64,000 nucleotides of DNA, taken from assembly GCA_008508345.1 (NCBI GenBank), contig QNGE01001028.1:135438-199437 (forward strand), read 5' to 3'. This DNA is from Paragonimus westermani (Eukaryota > Platyhelminthes > Trematoda > Plagiorchiida > Troglotrematidae). The position numbers were made by a program, and so were the translations under genes. Positions 1 through 11,083 of this stretch are shown piece after piece (within the stretch, counting starts at the first letter, position 1; every line of letters begins with the position of its first letter). The notes under the pieces are model-generated. The model searched no databases. It was not told the DNA's origin and saw nothing but the letters and a program-made list of their open reading frames with translations.

Positions 1-224
1 TGGTCTTCACCTCAATCTTGCCAACAACGGAACGGTCACCAGTCCCCGTTTCGATGAACTCGGTTGACATCAAAAAAGAGCGGCATCTGATGCATTTTGC
101 CTGTAAACCTCTTAATACCTACGTTGTCGACTGAGTATAATCGGAATTGTCAAAAACAAATACCGAAGGTCTCACCAACAAACAGACAGATACTGAATTA
201 TCATCACTTTCTTGTAATTTTCAG

Positions 225-448
225 TCAAATCCAACTGCTCATTCAGCTTATCATGTCGTTCCCTAGGTCCGATTGTATCCGGTAAGTTTAACTGCACACA
301 GGTTTCCCTGGTTACTAGATACCTTAGAACGTTCATACGTGGCACAAAGATTTTCGACGGGGTACTAATTGTTGTGCTCAGTAGACTTTCAATAAACTGC
401 CGCCGGTGTAATGTAGTGGTTGTACGGGAAATGTTGTACATCGTTTAA
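225..448 (+). CDS. Candidate two-exon coding unit (225-281, 382-448)
   Basis: A 57-bp segment (225-281) follows a pyrimidine-rich acceptor ending in TTTTCAG and ends at a perfect GTAAGT donor. After a 100-bp intron with a TTGTGCTCAG acceptor, a second segment (382-448) runs to TAA. One reading frame is open through both, and the phases agree: two bases (CG) are left over and one base (T) completes an Arg codon. The joined peptide is hydrophobic first (QIQLLIQLIM) and then basic and Cys-containing (INCRRC). No family is recognised. An 89-codon ORF on the minus strand (172-441) covers the same DNA and is an alternative. Splice consensus and phase are seen directly; that this is a gene is inference. 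Confidence 0.33.
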
Positions 449-533
449 ACTGTCATTTGACACTACAAAACTGTACAATCGTTCGCCCGATAGTTTTTGT
501 TCTACTTCCTGGCACTGTCACTTACACATGTGG

Positions 534-649
534 CGATTACGCATGATACGAACAAGTTAAGAACCGTTTTCATCGTGGCCCTGTCAACAAACGATTACGC
601 ATGATACGAATAAGTTAAGAAACGTTTTTATCGTGGCCCTGTCAACAAA
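534..649. repeat. 58-bp tandem duplication
   Basis: Two head-to-tail copies of a 58-bp unit lie at 534-591 and 592-649. Each starts CGATTACGCATGATACGAA and ends CCCTGTCAACAAA. They differ at only a few positions, so the duplication is recent. No coding role is seen. Confidence 0.9.
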
Positions 650-710
650 CGAGGCTAAAAAGCGGAGAGGAACTTTAGCTTGTAACAAGAAGGTTTTCAT
701 TTAGATTACA

Positions 711-913
711 TCATCCCCAATTGATCACAGCATTCGTATTCAGATGGACTTTCCAGTCAGTCTCTTTCAAAAAGGATCGCTGGACTGGGGTTTCTCCTTT
801 GTTATAGCTTGTCAGTAGTGCACATCCTTCCTACAGCCGGGAACTAGATTTCCGGCCACACCATCATGAAGCAACCGCGTTGATCGCTCTTACAGTGACA
901 TCGCATCAGGCAC
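711..913 (-). repeat. SINE family A, copy 1
   Basis: This about 200-bp block aligns with blocks near 12.8, 17.7, 38.8 and 53.4 kb. Shared landmarks, read on the plus strand, are a CAGTCAGTCTCTTTC-like core, then TCAGTAGTGC about 60 bp later, then a CCGGGAA-type box. On the minus strand it begins GTGCCTGATGCGATG and has a degenerate Pol III B box (TCTAGTTCCCGG). Several dispersed copies of similar length with a tRNA-like head fit a tRNA-derived SINE; that class is inference. Confidence 0.65.
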
Positions 914-2434
914 GACCAAGCACATTAGTAAACAAGAAATCCGTTTCAGATTTAATTCAAACTCTGTCTTTTACCTGATGATTCAAAATAAGGATGACAC
1001 AAAAATTAGAGTGTTTTAACATAGGTTGATTTCGGGCTTTATTCCAGTTGCCAAAACGAGCTAGGCGGAAAGTTTGTGTGAATGGGAACGTTAGGATCAA
1101 TCGCATGTAGAGTTCAACACTTATAATGAAAAACTCAATGCTTAATTTCGTGTGGGTATTTATTGACAAGTTTTCAACCTGAAAGACGCACACGACATTA
1201 GTAGTCTCTTTGACACACACTTACAATAGTTCCACTTACCTAAACTGTCTTGAAAATGTTAAGCGTATGGTGAGCATAAGTTAGTTGGCACGAACTTTTG
1301 AACTGAATCAATCCATCAGCCGTTACACTGACATGCACGAAGTGTAGGTTCATAAACCTAGCCTCCGTGTTGTCACTTGTGATCGTACCTCATCATACTG
1401 GTTTCAACAATCCGGTTAGCTGAACAAACCAACAACGAGCAAATTATTAGGGTCACCAGTTGTGCCTATCTAACATGGGGACCAGCTGCCCGAGATCTCC
1501 CTCACATCACATCAAACACTTCTAATATAACGTGGCGCGCCTGGTTAATAATTCTGCGAGCACCACAAACTAATTAACACATGTGTCCTCAATTACTTTC
1601 CGTTTAAACAATGTGATATGATTTGGATAAATGCTGCAAATAACGGGTCCGTTTTTGATCACATTCTATCCCAGCCGTTTGCAGTATGGCAGTCGTACAG
1701 ACCGAGCAAATTTCATGAGTGGTCTGGGGTGCGCAGCTGACTCATGGGCCAGAGGGGTTACTCTTTCTTTCTTATCTTACCGAAAATACTCCCACATTGG
1801 GGTGCATCCCGCATATTTTTGGAAATTCGCTGGCAGTATAACCATACGTCATGACTTGAGTGTATATGCAGTCTACCACTGAAAATCAACCAGCTAAAAA
1901 GCAAGAGTCGGGACAACGGTTTTGTGAAATTAATACACAAAACGACGACGTGGAGTGACACCTTGGTTTTTCGTCATTTTGTCAAACGAAGCGCTGAGTC
2001 AGTACAGTGATTGAGTTGTTGGTTCTAGTGTCGTTAACCGAACAGCATAATCTAGATGGGGTGTTTATATAGACGTTTGCTTGAGTGAGATAATTAGTTA
2101 GTAGGTAGATCACACACGTATTCTTAAACCAAGTCAATTCGATGGGTAACAATGTGGGAATAGAAACGCATGTAGTCAGATACCCGCCCTACACAGATTG
2201 AGATCAAAATTTGTGCTGTCGATCAGGGATTACCTGCTAAATAGCTACTAGGATTTTTTCACCACGGTTTAATGAGATTAACAAGACACGAACTACCAAC
2301 CCAACTCATTCGATGAACGTGGATACTAAAGAGTTTGCTTCGTGTTATTCACATTTGCAAGAAATGGGCAACTACTACATTTCTACTACTCTGTTCCCTG
2401 AAACCAGGTGAAATTATCTTAGTGACAACTCAGG
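914..2434. other. No recognisable gene, 0.9-2.4 kb
   Basis: Only short ORFs on both strands are present (957-1220 minus, 1631-1882 plus, 1758-1961 minus). None has motifs or paired splice sites that I can defend. A GTAAGT-type donor on the minus strand near 1237 has no convincing exon before it. Confidence 0.6.
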
Positions 2435-2446
2435 TATATATAAAAG
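2435..2446 (+). promoter_or_regulatory. TATA-box-like element
   Basis: TATATATAAAAG matches the TATA consensus. It lies about 190 bp upstream of the candidate exon at 2631. Single TATA matches are common in AT-rich DNA. Confidence 0.25.
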
Positions 2447-2630
2447 TTTTTCCAGGGTGTAATAACATAATTTCGGATTTTGTATATTACCCAATCAAAC
2501 GCTAAGGCACTGTCAGTCTCCCAAGACTTGGACGCAAAACAAACACACTCGAAGCAAACCCATTTTTGTTAGTTGTATGTTCATATACCTGAAGACTGGA
2601 GAACGAGGTCCTTATTCACCTCACATTTAG

Positions 2631-2852
2631 CTCCCGTTGATCAATATCGGCGAATCTGTGGTTAAATACGGTGATGCTAGTTTACTTCTAGCAAGTTTTA
2701 CAGAACTTATAGGAGGGTTGTGGAAATTTCCTAAATTCGTCCGATTCTGTGTTGAAAAGTTCAGAGGGCGTGTTAAACGGGAAGAACTAAGTTCAGTTTT
2801 TCACAACTTGGTAGAGGCTGAATCCGGAAAAGTCATCCGAGCTCTAATTTAG
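2631..2852 (+). CDS. Candidate terminal exon, unknown protein
   Basis: The segment follows a pyrimidine-rich acceptor (TTCACCTCACATTTAG) and stays open for 73 codons to TAG at 2850. The peptide has a normal mix of residues: a hydrophobic stretch (DASLLLASFTELIGGLW), then a basic stretch (KFRGRVKREELS), ending KVIRALI. No family is recognised. No AATAAA lies close downstream. The nearest possible upstream coding start was not identified. It could be a chance ORF. Confidence 0.35.
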   Translation, partial: LPLINIGESVVKYGDASLLLASFTELIGGLWKFPKFVRFCVEKFRGRVKREELSSVFHNLVEAESGKVIRALI

Positions 2853-3834
2853 CGTGCAATACAGGTAAAGTTTGGTTTGCAGAATCAAAACGAATGACTA
2901 AAGGCAACTGAGAACGATTGCCATTAGTTTCACTCTAACAATGATGACTCTGATGACGGGCTATCGTGCAACCTAAACGGTTTCCGGAATCTGCGTGTCT
3001 AGACTATATTTGATGACTCTTTCCGGACTGACCCCGGCGCGGCTTTCCAGATTAGTCACCCACTGACGACTCAATAAGTTACTTGAGATGTGACGGTTAT
3101 GATTGAGGAAGAGATGGCTCAATGGTTTACTTAATGGAGATTCGTGTGGGCGCAAATTAATTCTCTTCCGACATGCATGCTAATCACGGAGACTTACCCG
3201 GTCTAATCAGCCTGTCTTGCTATGACTGCGAAAGGAGCGTTGTTACTGCTATATGATCCTTCGTAACAAGAACATCATCGAATACGAAATATGAGCACTG
3301 ACGTTGGATAATTAGTCCAACACAATCATTCGCAAACGTGTTATACAAAAACAAAAAGCCTTTGGGTAATCTAGTGAAAGAACTCAATAAGGCACTGACC
3401 TTGCTGGATATCGTGTAGAAGGTTAGGGACAAATGAATGTCATCCAATTTGATTCTTCTGTGGTTTCGTCCATGTGAGTTAGTAGTACTCAAGTATTCGC
3501 GTTCAGAAAGGTACTGAGTCCACCCCGATCGGCAGTCTCATTATTAATGATTTTTCTTGGTAAACGGTTGCCACAGGTCTATAACTTAACAATACAGAAC
3601 AATTAGAGTCATCTGCGCTTCCTCACTTCCGATTCTGTTCTGAGCAGTTACCCAAAGTTTGATGTAGTTGGCACAAATAAGTTGCCCAAAGTTGAAAAGC
3701 TGTGGGATTTCAAGTGAAATGAGCAGCAATGAACCTGTTGTTTAGCTAGTTATTGTTCGCACAACATTATTACAAAAGCCCGTTATTTATCTTCATATTT
3801 AAGAGGTAATTTTTAAAGTAATCAACAATTACAA
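2853..3834. other. Unassigned stretch with a possible minus-strand microexon
   Basis: On the minus strand, about 28 bp at 3198-3225 sit between a CTCCTTTCGCAG acceptor and a GTAAGTC donor. The minus ORF 3220-3492 just upstream has no recognisable motif. Nothing else here could be identified. Confidence 0.3.
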
Positions 3835-3897
3835 ATGGAAATTCGCCTGTGCCATACAATTGATCGAACCTATCGGGACAAAGTCTGGTCGTCACTG
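3835..3897 (+). CDS. Candidate first coding exon (MEIRLCHTID...)
   Basis: An ATG in good context (ACAAATGG) opens 21 codons that end exactly on a codon boundary at a GTAAGT donor. The peptide starts MEIRLCHTIDRTYRDK and has no signal sequence. The next strong acceptor downstream is at 4627, but joining to it in phase 0 meets a stop. Either an intermediate exon exists or the two are unrelated. Confidence 0.3.
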
Positions 3898-4626
3898 GTA
3901 AGTTGTTCTACACCCCATAACCAGTAGTGCACTGGAAATCTGTCCTTTATGATATGATTTTGTGTGCAGCCATAAATGTTGCGTTCTATTAGAAATATTA
4001 ATAATCCTGCCACACACATGGGAAAAGCTTGCTCTGTCGTTAATCAATAATGGATTCGTCTGGCGATTTGTTTGATTTCATTGTTTTCCCATTAACTTAC
4101 GAACATTTGGCGCTAGCGATAACCGAACAGACTGAAGTTCACATGCCCAGAGTGATTTTTTAAGTAGAAGGGAGCTTCTAACGGAGAGTCTAATCCTATA
4201 AGTACCAAATCAAATATTCACTTTTTCTCGAAGCATAAAACAATGCGTAATAACAAATTGTGAACATGTGTGAATTTAATCGGACTATGGCGGCAACATT
4301 TCGGACGATCTCTTCAATACGTAAACTGGAACACCAAAGAATACAGAGGTACAGACGAACAGAACAACAACAAGAATAGTCAATTAGTTAGTTTTATGTT
4401 AAAGGAAAGCTGATCAGCTCTAAGGTAGACAAACGACCTGGGAAAAACTTTTACACAGAGGTGATCGGCGAGTAATGGAGAGCATTGTGGCTATAGTGTG
4501 ACCTGTTTCCAATATTTGAACTGTGATGGGCTAGTTAGGACTTCGGTTTGATCGTTCTGAACCACTTCTGTTTCTCTGTCAGAAGCGCTAGACGTATCAG
4601 CATATGCCTGTGTTTTTCTGTCCTAG

Positions 4627-4706
4627 GAACCGGTTTGTTCTGCCGATTTTTGCTTTACCGCGGTTGCAAGTGAAGTATTATTTTGCGACAAACAGTCCTG
4701 AACCAG
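4627..4706 (+). CDS. Candidate 80-bp internal exon
   Basis: The acceptor is TTTTTCTGTCCTAG and the donor is CCAG|GTGAGC, both close to consensus. One of three frames is open and reads FVLPIFALPRLQVKYYFAT, followed by NSPEP. It resembles a membrane or beta-strand segment, but no family is recognised. The frame stays open beyond the donor to 4933, so an unspliced reading is also possible. Confidence 0.35.
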
Positions 4707-4965
4707 GTGAGCAACATCCTTACCTGTATATAGGGGACGCAACTCAGTCGTCAGCCTGTCGAAGTCAGGATAGAGTGCAATATTGTGTCTACGTCAGATG
4801 TGATTTGATTGTTACTGAAGGTTCGACTGATAAAGAACTGTTTCTCGAGAATCATACGCACGGCAAAACTGGTTGGTCTTTCCCGGCTCTGAAGTATGAC
4901 ATACTTCTCACGGATATGTGTTTGCGAGGATGACCAACATTCAGATTTATTCTTTTTTTGGTTAG

Positions 4966-5146
4966 CACACATCATTACACGTGTCTGCCGGGTTCTGTGA
5001 AACAGTATTTGCATCAGACCACCTTTATAAGCAATGGATTCAAAAAAAAGATCAATCTTGACTGTAATATCCCAAGCATTGTTCATATTCGTGGCACGTC
5101 GGGTTCACTAGTTGCTGGCGCGGTGGTTACTTATAGTCGAAAATGA
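4966..5146 (+). CDS. Candidate terminal exon, unknown protein
   Basis: A very strong acceptor (ATTCTTTTTTTGGTTAG) precedes 59 open codons ending in TGA at 5144. The peptide includes YTCLPGSVKQYL, a KKKINLDC stretch and a C-terminal SGSLVAGAVVTYSRK. The phase does not match direct joining to 4627-4706. No polyadenylation signal is visible nearby. The start is set by the acceptor because no ATG fits. Confidence 0.35.
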
Positions 5147-5159
5147 TAACGTCAGTTAA

Positions 5160-5175
5160 ATATATATATATATCA
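5160..5175. repeat. (TA)n microsatellite
   Basis: A short alternating A/T run directly follows the candidate terminal exon. The length is seen directly; no function is inferred. Confidence 0.9.
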
Positions 5176-5689
5176 CATAACTAGCAGTGTACCAAATGCA
5201 AGCGAATAACAAACTAGATAACGAATTGTGGATCACTGATTAGACAAGTGGAGGTTTACGAGGTGTGATGGAGGGGTGGGTTGATGTCAGTGTAATCCTT
5301 GGCTTGTAATTCTTTTTGTGTGAAGCTGTAAAAGCTTCGGAGACAAGGTCCTCTTGGTTTTGTAATTATCGTTTCAAACCTCTCATGAAGTGAACACATG
5401 TAAAAGGCCTGAAGGATTTTTAGCTTGACGGTGTTCATGATCAGTGACAGTCCCAAACCATGAGCAGAATAATGTGTGTGGCGAGTTCAAGACAAGATTC
5501 TACAGACAGCAGTTTTGTGGGACGTGTCGGTTTCTCAATGAGTGAACACGGTTGTTTATGGAGGTCACGTTATAGGTCGGAGTGTAGGGTAAAAGGTCAT
5601 AAACCGTCGAAACGCGTTGAGATATGTGCAGCGCGTCAGTGCGGTTATTAATGCAGAGACGGACAAAGATGTGTTGAAAATGTGTCATT
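5176..5689. other. Possible 3' remainder of a minus-strand Penelope element
   Basis: ORFs on both strands cover this stretch (5460-5651 plus, 5500-5742 minus). The minus ORF continues in a shifted frame from the RT relic at 5690-6000 and may be the eroded thumb domain. I cannot find the thumb consensus in it. Confidence 0.3.
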
Positions 5690-6000
5690 TTATGTGTCTG
5701 GTCAAGAGGACACCCACAAGGAACCATCCGGTCGCATACCAAGTGGAGTATCTAAATAACCTAAACTGTCTTTCATCGCTTTTTCGTGGGAAACAGAGGA
5801 ACATGAAAGTACGGATTTCACGGGAATCAAAGCCAAAACATTGCTAATGTCTTTGGTAGTTATCAGCTTATCATCCACATACCAGTGTGGGGGTGACACC
5901 AGTGGCAGCAACCATTTGCATTCACTGGCGTTGGACCCAGGAAGTTACTTGCGGTCACACCATTTATTTGTTTGTGAGGCAAGCCCCTACAATCCGATCT
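5690..6000 (-). pseudogene. Penelope-like element RT relic (palm domain)
   Basis: Read on the minus strand, 5930-5975 encodes QINGVTASNFLGP, which aligns with the Penelope RT motif (Y/F)RQxxGVAMGSPLGP. After a +1 frameshift comes WYVDDKLITTKDISNVLAL (about 5884 down to 5830), with the catalytic YVDD intact. Next come HEKAMKDSLGYLD and RPDGSLWVS, matching the Penelope block that ends in FLDV.V.R.xDGSL. The fragment covers roughly 100 residues of a normally 600-800-residue protein. The finger and GIY-YIG regions were not found. The frameshift, the decayed GSPLGP motif and the small size show a dead copy. It lies opposite in strand to the better copy at 13.5 kb. Confidence 0.7.
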
Positions 6001-9000
6001 ACTGAAATACATTAGTTCCGTGAGGGTACTTAACGAGGATGAACGAAGGCAAATTATGAAAGGAACAAACTCTCACAAAAACTAGACAGATCTTCTGATT
6101 AACATATCACGCTTGTTCCTGAGCTAGCCTTTCAGCCAAGCAGGATGTATTGCAGTATGCTCAACGCTGGTACCTTGCTTGTACTACTCACTGAATGTCG
6201 GTTGGAATGTGCCTGCGAGTTTTTGCATCTGAATCCACTGCTTTTTCGCGCGATTTATGCTCCCAAAAATATCATTTTGCGCTGTCCTCCTAGATTTCAT
6301 CTTGTTGACTTCCAGGCTTCATGCAGCTTTAGTTGATTCGATCAAGCTTTCGAACCTCCATTGCCTCTAACACACCACATTGCTGAACCATCAACAATAT
6401 TCACATTTACCGGCTCTGTTATCCTCTTTCAAAATGATATTATTTTCTAGGGTAAACAGCTATCACCTCTGTGTTGATCCTGGCAGTTGATGAAGTGTTG
6501 ACCACATGTTGGATGATAAAGTGTCCGCCTATCTCGCTTAGGCGGAATGAGACGCGTTTCTCCGAGAGGCTTGCCGAGGTACTGAGAGCTCTGTAGCTAG
6601 CCGAAGCAAAAGTATCAACCGAAAAACAGGAGTCTGGTATGTATACAATATAAACTTTCGCTGTTCGTTCAGTTCAACGCAGCCCGGACACTATAAGTTC
6701 ACTGAGAATCCTCCAAAACGATTATCTATTTGTGGCCTCATGGGTTTGAACAGGTTAAAAGTTCCTAAAATATTCTGCAAATTAGTCCAGTGACAAACAA
6801 AATCTGACAGTTGCCAATGGAATCATACCAGTGCGTTTTCCTGTAGAAACGAAAGCTAATCCCAACAATGAACCACCTTTGCCTACCTGCGGAATCCACC
6901 ATTAAGCATCTTAATACATATATCAGTTCGTTTGACAGTGTCCTCGATTTCCCAAAGTCAGTCTAATCAAACACATACTCACCCCACTTGACATCGGTGG
7001 GAAAGGTATTTCGTGGTTAGTTGATGCTGCTCTTATCTCACGCATAGCGAGAGAAGAGAGTGCTTTCCATGGAACGTCCAGTTATTCAAAAACTCTGTCA
7101 AGGACAACAAATTTGGGCCCCTTGAGTGGGACATCATCGCAGTACTACTTGTTCAGTGTTTTATTGTGAATACCGGGAAATTAGTTAAATTCCACCTTCT
7201 GTTATACTGCCGAGGTCTTCAGCAAGTGGCTCTTTCTGCAACGTCCGGTCGGTAAGTGCTTTTCCCCGATCCACCCTCTCGGGGATTTTTCATTCGTAGT
7301 GGTCTGTGAATAAACGTGTGGACTTCACGAGGTCGTTGAGATGACCAAACTATTTTTTGCCTTGGTAATTCCGGTCCGTCAAGAAGAACCAAATCCGTTC
7401 AATACTGTTCATTCACATTTGATTTGTGCCGTGCTGGGCACAATCATGTGACTAAAGTCTTGACGGCAGAACCCGTGCAGTTCGCAAAGAGTTTCAAGAA
7501 CCAACACAACCCACGTTTATCACACTCGGTATGACTACTGATAGTGACACCAACGCTAGTTCCCTTGATGGAAATATATTGCATTATGATCGAAGTTGGG
7601 TTGCCTGGACAGGCAAGTTAGGAAAGTTCGATAGCGGAGTTTTGTACGGGGTGTCACTACACTGTTGGGTTTCTGTGATAATCATTTTAGATGAAATGTC
7701 TTGCCATTTCTTGAACAATCCATTTTGTCTACTAAGCGGCTTGTTGATGCAGTTGCTGCTTCCTTACCACTGAAAATTCTTAGTTTCATAATTATCAGTG
7801 ACATTTTTGTGAGGGAAATTTGAATTGGTTTGTTTTTATCTTCGGTAGGCTACTCAACAACGAACACTTTCTGTCCTTGTGCATGAGGTTTGACTACGTT
7901 ACCTCTCAAATATCCTGGACAGCAGTTGATTTCGTAAGCCAAATTTTCTAACAGGCCCCACATATTATTTTCGCCCAACTATAATTGTGTTTTCTGCTTT
8001 TGCCTCCCTGACTGAAAAAAAACGTCTGTTGTTCAGCACTGAAAATCGTGCGACGCCTTGCGTTTGTTGACTAAGTTATCTGACAATTTGTCTTCATTTT
8101 TAATTTCTACGTTCGTTTCCGTTTCCTGAGGTTTTGCTAAAACTTGCATATAACCGACACCTCAGCATAAATGAAAGCAGTAATGGTTGTAATGTATATA
8201 TAATAATTCTCTTATTTCCTTGACAGCAACGTTTAGTGACATGTACAAATATCACACTATCTAAGAGTGATACCTTGAAATTTGTATGGCTGATTGTTTG
8301 AAATACATGTGTGCTCACATTTTCAGATCGGACTGTGGTTGATCCCTATAGGCATTCATGGTTAGTCAAGTGTTAGTCAAGTATACGTTGCGTACCTGGT
8401 TAGTTTGTTGAAAAAATTCGAAATACGAGAATGTGAACACCATAACATAGTCCATATTTATTAGAATGACAATATCCATGTTACAGTGACATGACAACGT
8501 TTTCCTTGGAGTTGCTGTCACTGCGTTTTTGTTGGTCTGAGACTACCGCTTTTCAAAATTTTGGCTCATGTAATTGAGTTATTTAATCAGACATGCGTCC
8601 TAGTTTTCACGCCTTTCAAACAGATTCGGCTGAGCAGCTGGTCAGTGTAAGCATTGACTGGCACTGACCTAGGCAGTATCTCTGGAAACGGTTGCCCAAA
8701 TCCACGTGTGTTTTCATTTTTCGCGCGGACTTGATCCAAAATCCGTGTGGAAAAACCCATGAAACATGACTCAGACAGAATATTTTCCAGTGCGACAACC
8801 GCCTTTTTTGTACTCAAGGACGTCCACTAAAAACTACCTGCAAGTAATTTCGATGCATTAGTGGAAAAGGAGCAGTTGGGTTCATCAGTGGGTCAGTGTA
8901 GCTTTCAAAAGAGAGCGTTGGTAACATTCTATCCGTACTCGACAGTAATATAAATTAGACGATCATCTTGGCCGGATTCTACTCTTGGTGTACGTGTAAG

Positions 9001-9079
9001 GTGCCGTGTTTTTGCCTCAAGTTAGCAAGCGATACACAAGAAACATACTTGGAGTGTTCAATACATCGAGCTTAGTAGT
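6001..9079. other. Long stretch without a recognisable gene
   Basis: Small ORFs only. One possible 29-bp microexon (7223-7251) sits between GGTCTTCAG and GTAAGTG. It is followed by a perfect 6-bp hairpin CCCCGA/TCGGGG at about 7265-7285. A minus ORF at 8587-8817 (76 codons) has exon-like composition but no usable splice context. Confidence 0.4.
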
Positions 9080-11083
9080 TTTGTGCCGTATACCTTGGTG
9101 AGAAAAGTAATCAACTGCTTGATGGACATAATCTTAAGAATGTACACGGATAATACTGTCGTCAAGGAAATGGCATCCAGGCGTCGAATATTCATACAAA
9201 CAATCTGTCCGGAAAGATTTACACACACAACCGTGAAGTGGATGAGACAACCGTTTACACTGAATTACCTTTTACGGGTGATACCCTAGTCAAATCCACA
9301 ACGCGTAAGCTCTGACGTGTAGTTACGAGACGGTTAAGCACGCGTTCAGGCCTGCGTAAACTTATAACTGCACACGCTCGAAATCCGACAAACCACTTAT
9401 CGTTAATACACGAGGCCTACAGGTCTCGGCTTGCCCAGTACCGCGCAAAATTTACTTCCCATCGTGGTTTGTCGCAACAAGAACGTCAAAGCCATCCGGA
9501 AGAGTTTAACGCTCACCATCTACCTTGTCTTCTTGCCGTCAGTTTTCATTTGTCAATGTTGAAATGTGTAACACTAATTCGTTATACCAGTGACCTTTAT
9601 AACCCTAGGCGTATTTCAAAATGTCTCCATTTAGTCGCCGCCGATCGCAACATGAATCGACTAACGGCAAGCATTATTAATCGACTGCATTTGCTGCATT
9701 GGCAATTTTCTGTCATAGATCAAGGGCAACAGTCTGACGCATCCGATATTTCGACCGTTACAAGCATACACTCATCGTACCAAGGCATATGTGATTCCTC
9801 CGCAAAACTCTCTTTTCTAAACATATCAGAAAGTGCATCCGAGACATCCCAATGTGACGCAACGCATCAGCCATCAGCCTAGGTGGATCCAGCCAACCAA
9901 CTTTCATAAAAATTCCTATACAACCGTCCAGATTCGAACACATCTTCCCAGACAACGTCATTCTGCCCAGCATTCCTGTATGTTACAACCAAACCTACTA
10001 AAACTGTTAGGCAGTTCTGTTAAGCAAATCGACGTAACGGGAGTGCGTAGATGACATTTTACATGCGGACTATTTTGTTACCTACTACGGACCATCGGTA
10101 AACACCTCTGGTAGCCATCTGGGGAAGTCGGATATCTATATGGAGCTGGATAACCAACTTTTTATGCCTAACAGCTTTTCAAGCAAAACTATGTTACTCA
10201 CTCAGAAACTACTACCGACTTTCCATCATCAAGCACGACGAGTATCAGTCTGAAAGATCGCAGACCCACTTTCCTTGACGTATTCGGATCAAATGATTCG
10301 TCACCTTGATACATCTCACTCAGCCATCCAGCGAACTGTTGCCGGCCACGTCTGTCAAACTAGAAGCAACCCTAATAAACCTGCGCTCTTGACACCGCAC
10401 CTTTCTCTGTCCTTTTCTGGAACAGTGATGACTGTCGTCTATCCGACTTTGCTGGCAACTACGACAGCCTTAGGCACTGTCTTGAAACCTGCAAAGTCTG
10501 CTAACCTGGACAGCAGCAATTTACCGGATCGTCGTGAGTTGGTTCCACTAAACAACGAGTCTGATTACATTATAGTCACTGAAGCAGCAGTAGACCAGCC
10601 CCGGGAATGTACTGAGTGTGACCCATTTGGATCGTTGGTAACATTCCTAGAAAACTGCCAACTTAGTCCCATCTTAAGAGAGATGATTATTCAGATCCGC
10701 GAAAAACATTTTGTCACACCATGGAGACTATCAAGACAACAGCGTCACATCACGAGGGTCAGAAGCTGCCTGCACCCACGACTACTTCAGGTTGGACACA
10801 TACAAAACCTTTACAGGTCAAGGAAGAAGGACACAGCAGCGGCGGTACCTGACTGAAGAATGCCGTAGCTGAAGTTCCTCGGAATCACAGACTACTGGGG
10901 TGAAAAACTTGATGGTCCGAATATACTTGACAACCGGTCTCCATGGAATGTGGCTCCATGTTGCCGCAAGCTTGTTGCATTAATCTGTGGAGCTGAAATC
11001 GCCAAGCAATGCCGTTCCCTGGGAGGACCTGCACCCGGACCTGAACGACTCATAGCTACCGACGTTGCTCATCCTTAAGTAAA
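9080..11083 (+). pseudogene. Frameshifted, unrecognised coding block (about 650 codons)
   Basis: Protein-like sequence runs through this 2-kb stretch but changes frame several times and meets isolated stops. Segments are about 9150-9300 (IYTHNREVDETTVYTEL), 9303-9882 (LAQYRAKF, a Ser-rich TVTSIHSSYQGICDSS), 10046-10245 (VDDILHADYFVTYYGPSVN), 10246-10730 (NNESDYIIVTEAAVDQ), a shifted 10720-10850 (KLPAPTTTSGWTHTKPLQ), then RRYLTEECRS and, after one more shift, LKFLGITDYWGEKLDGPN down to IATDVAHP and a TAA at 11076. There is no intron-like break, so it reads like a decayed intronless copy: a processed pseudogene or an unknown mobile-element ORF. The VDD near 10046 is not in RT context. I do not recognise the family. 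Confidence 0.5.

Noticed and set aside
172..441. Minus ORF of 89 codons
   Set aside because: Protein-like, but it has no usable splice or promoter signal; kept only as a rival to the plus-strand exon pair.
3461..3471. GGACGAAACCA on the minus strand, the 3' half of a hammerhead core
   Set aside because: The 5' half nearby reads CTACTAACTC, not CTGATGAGTC, and no stem I or III forms.
10046..10060. VDDILHADYF as an RT catalytic motif
   Set aside because: No other RT motif lies in the expected places of this coding block.
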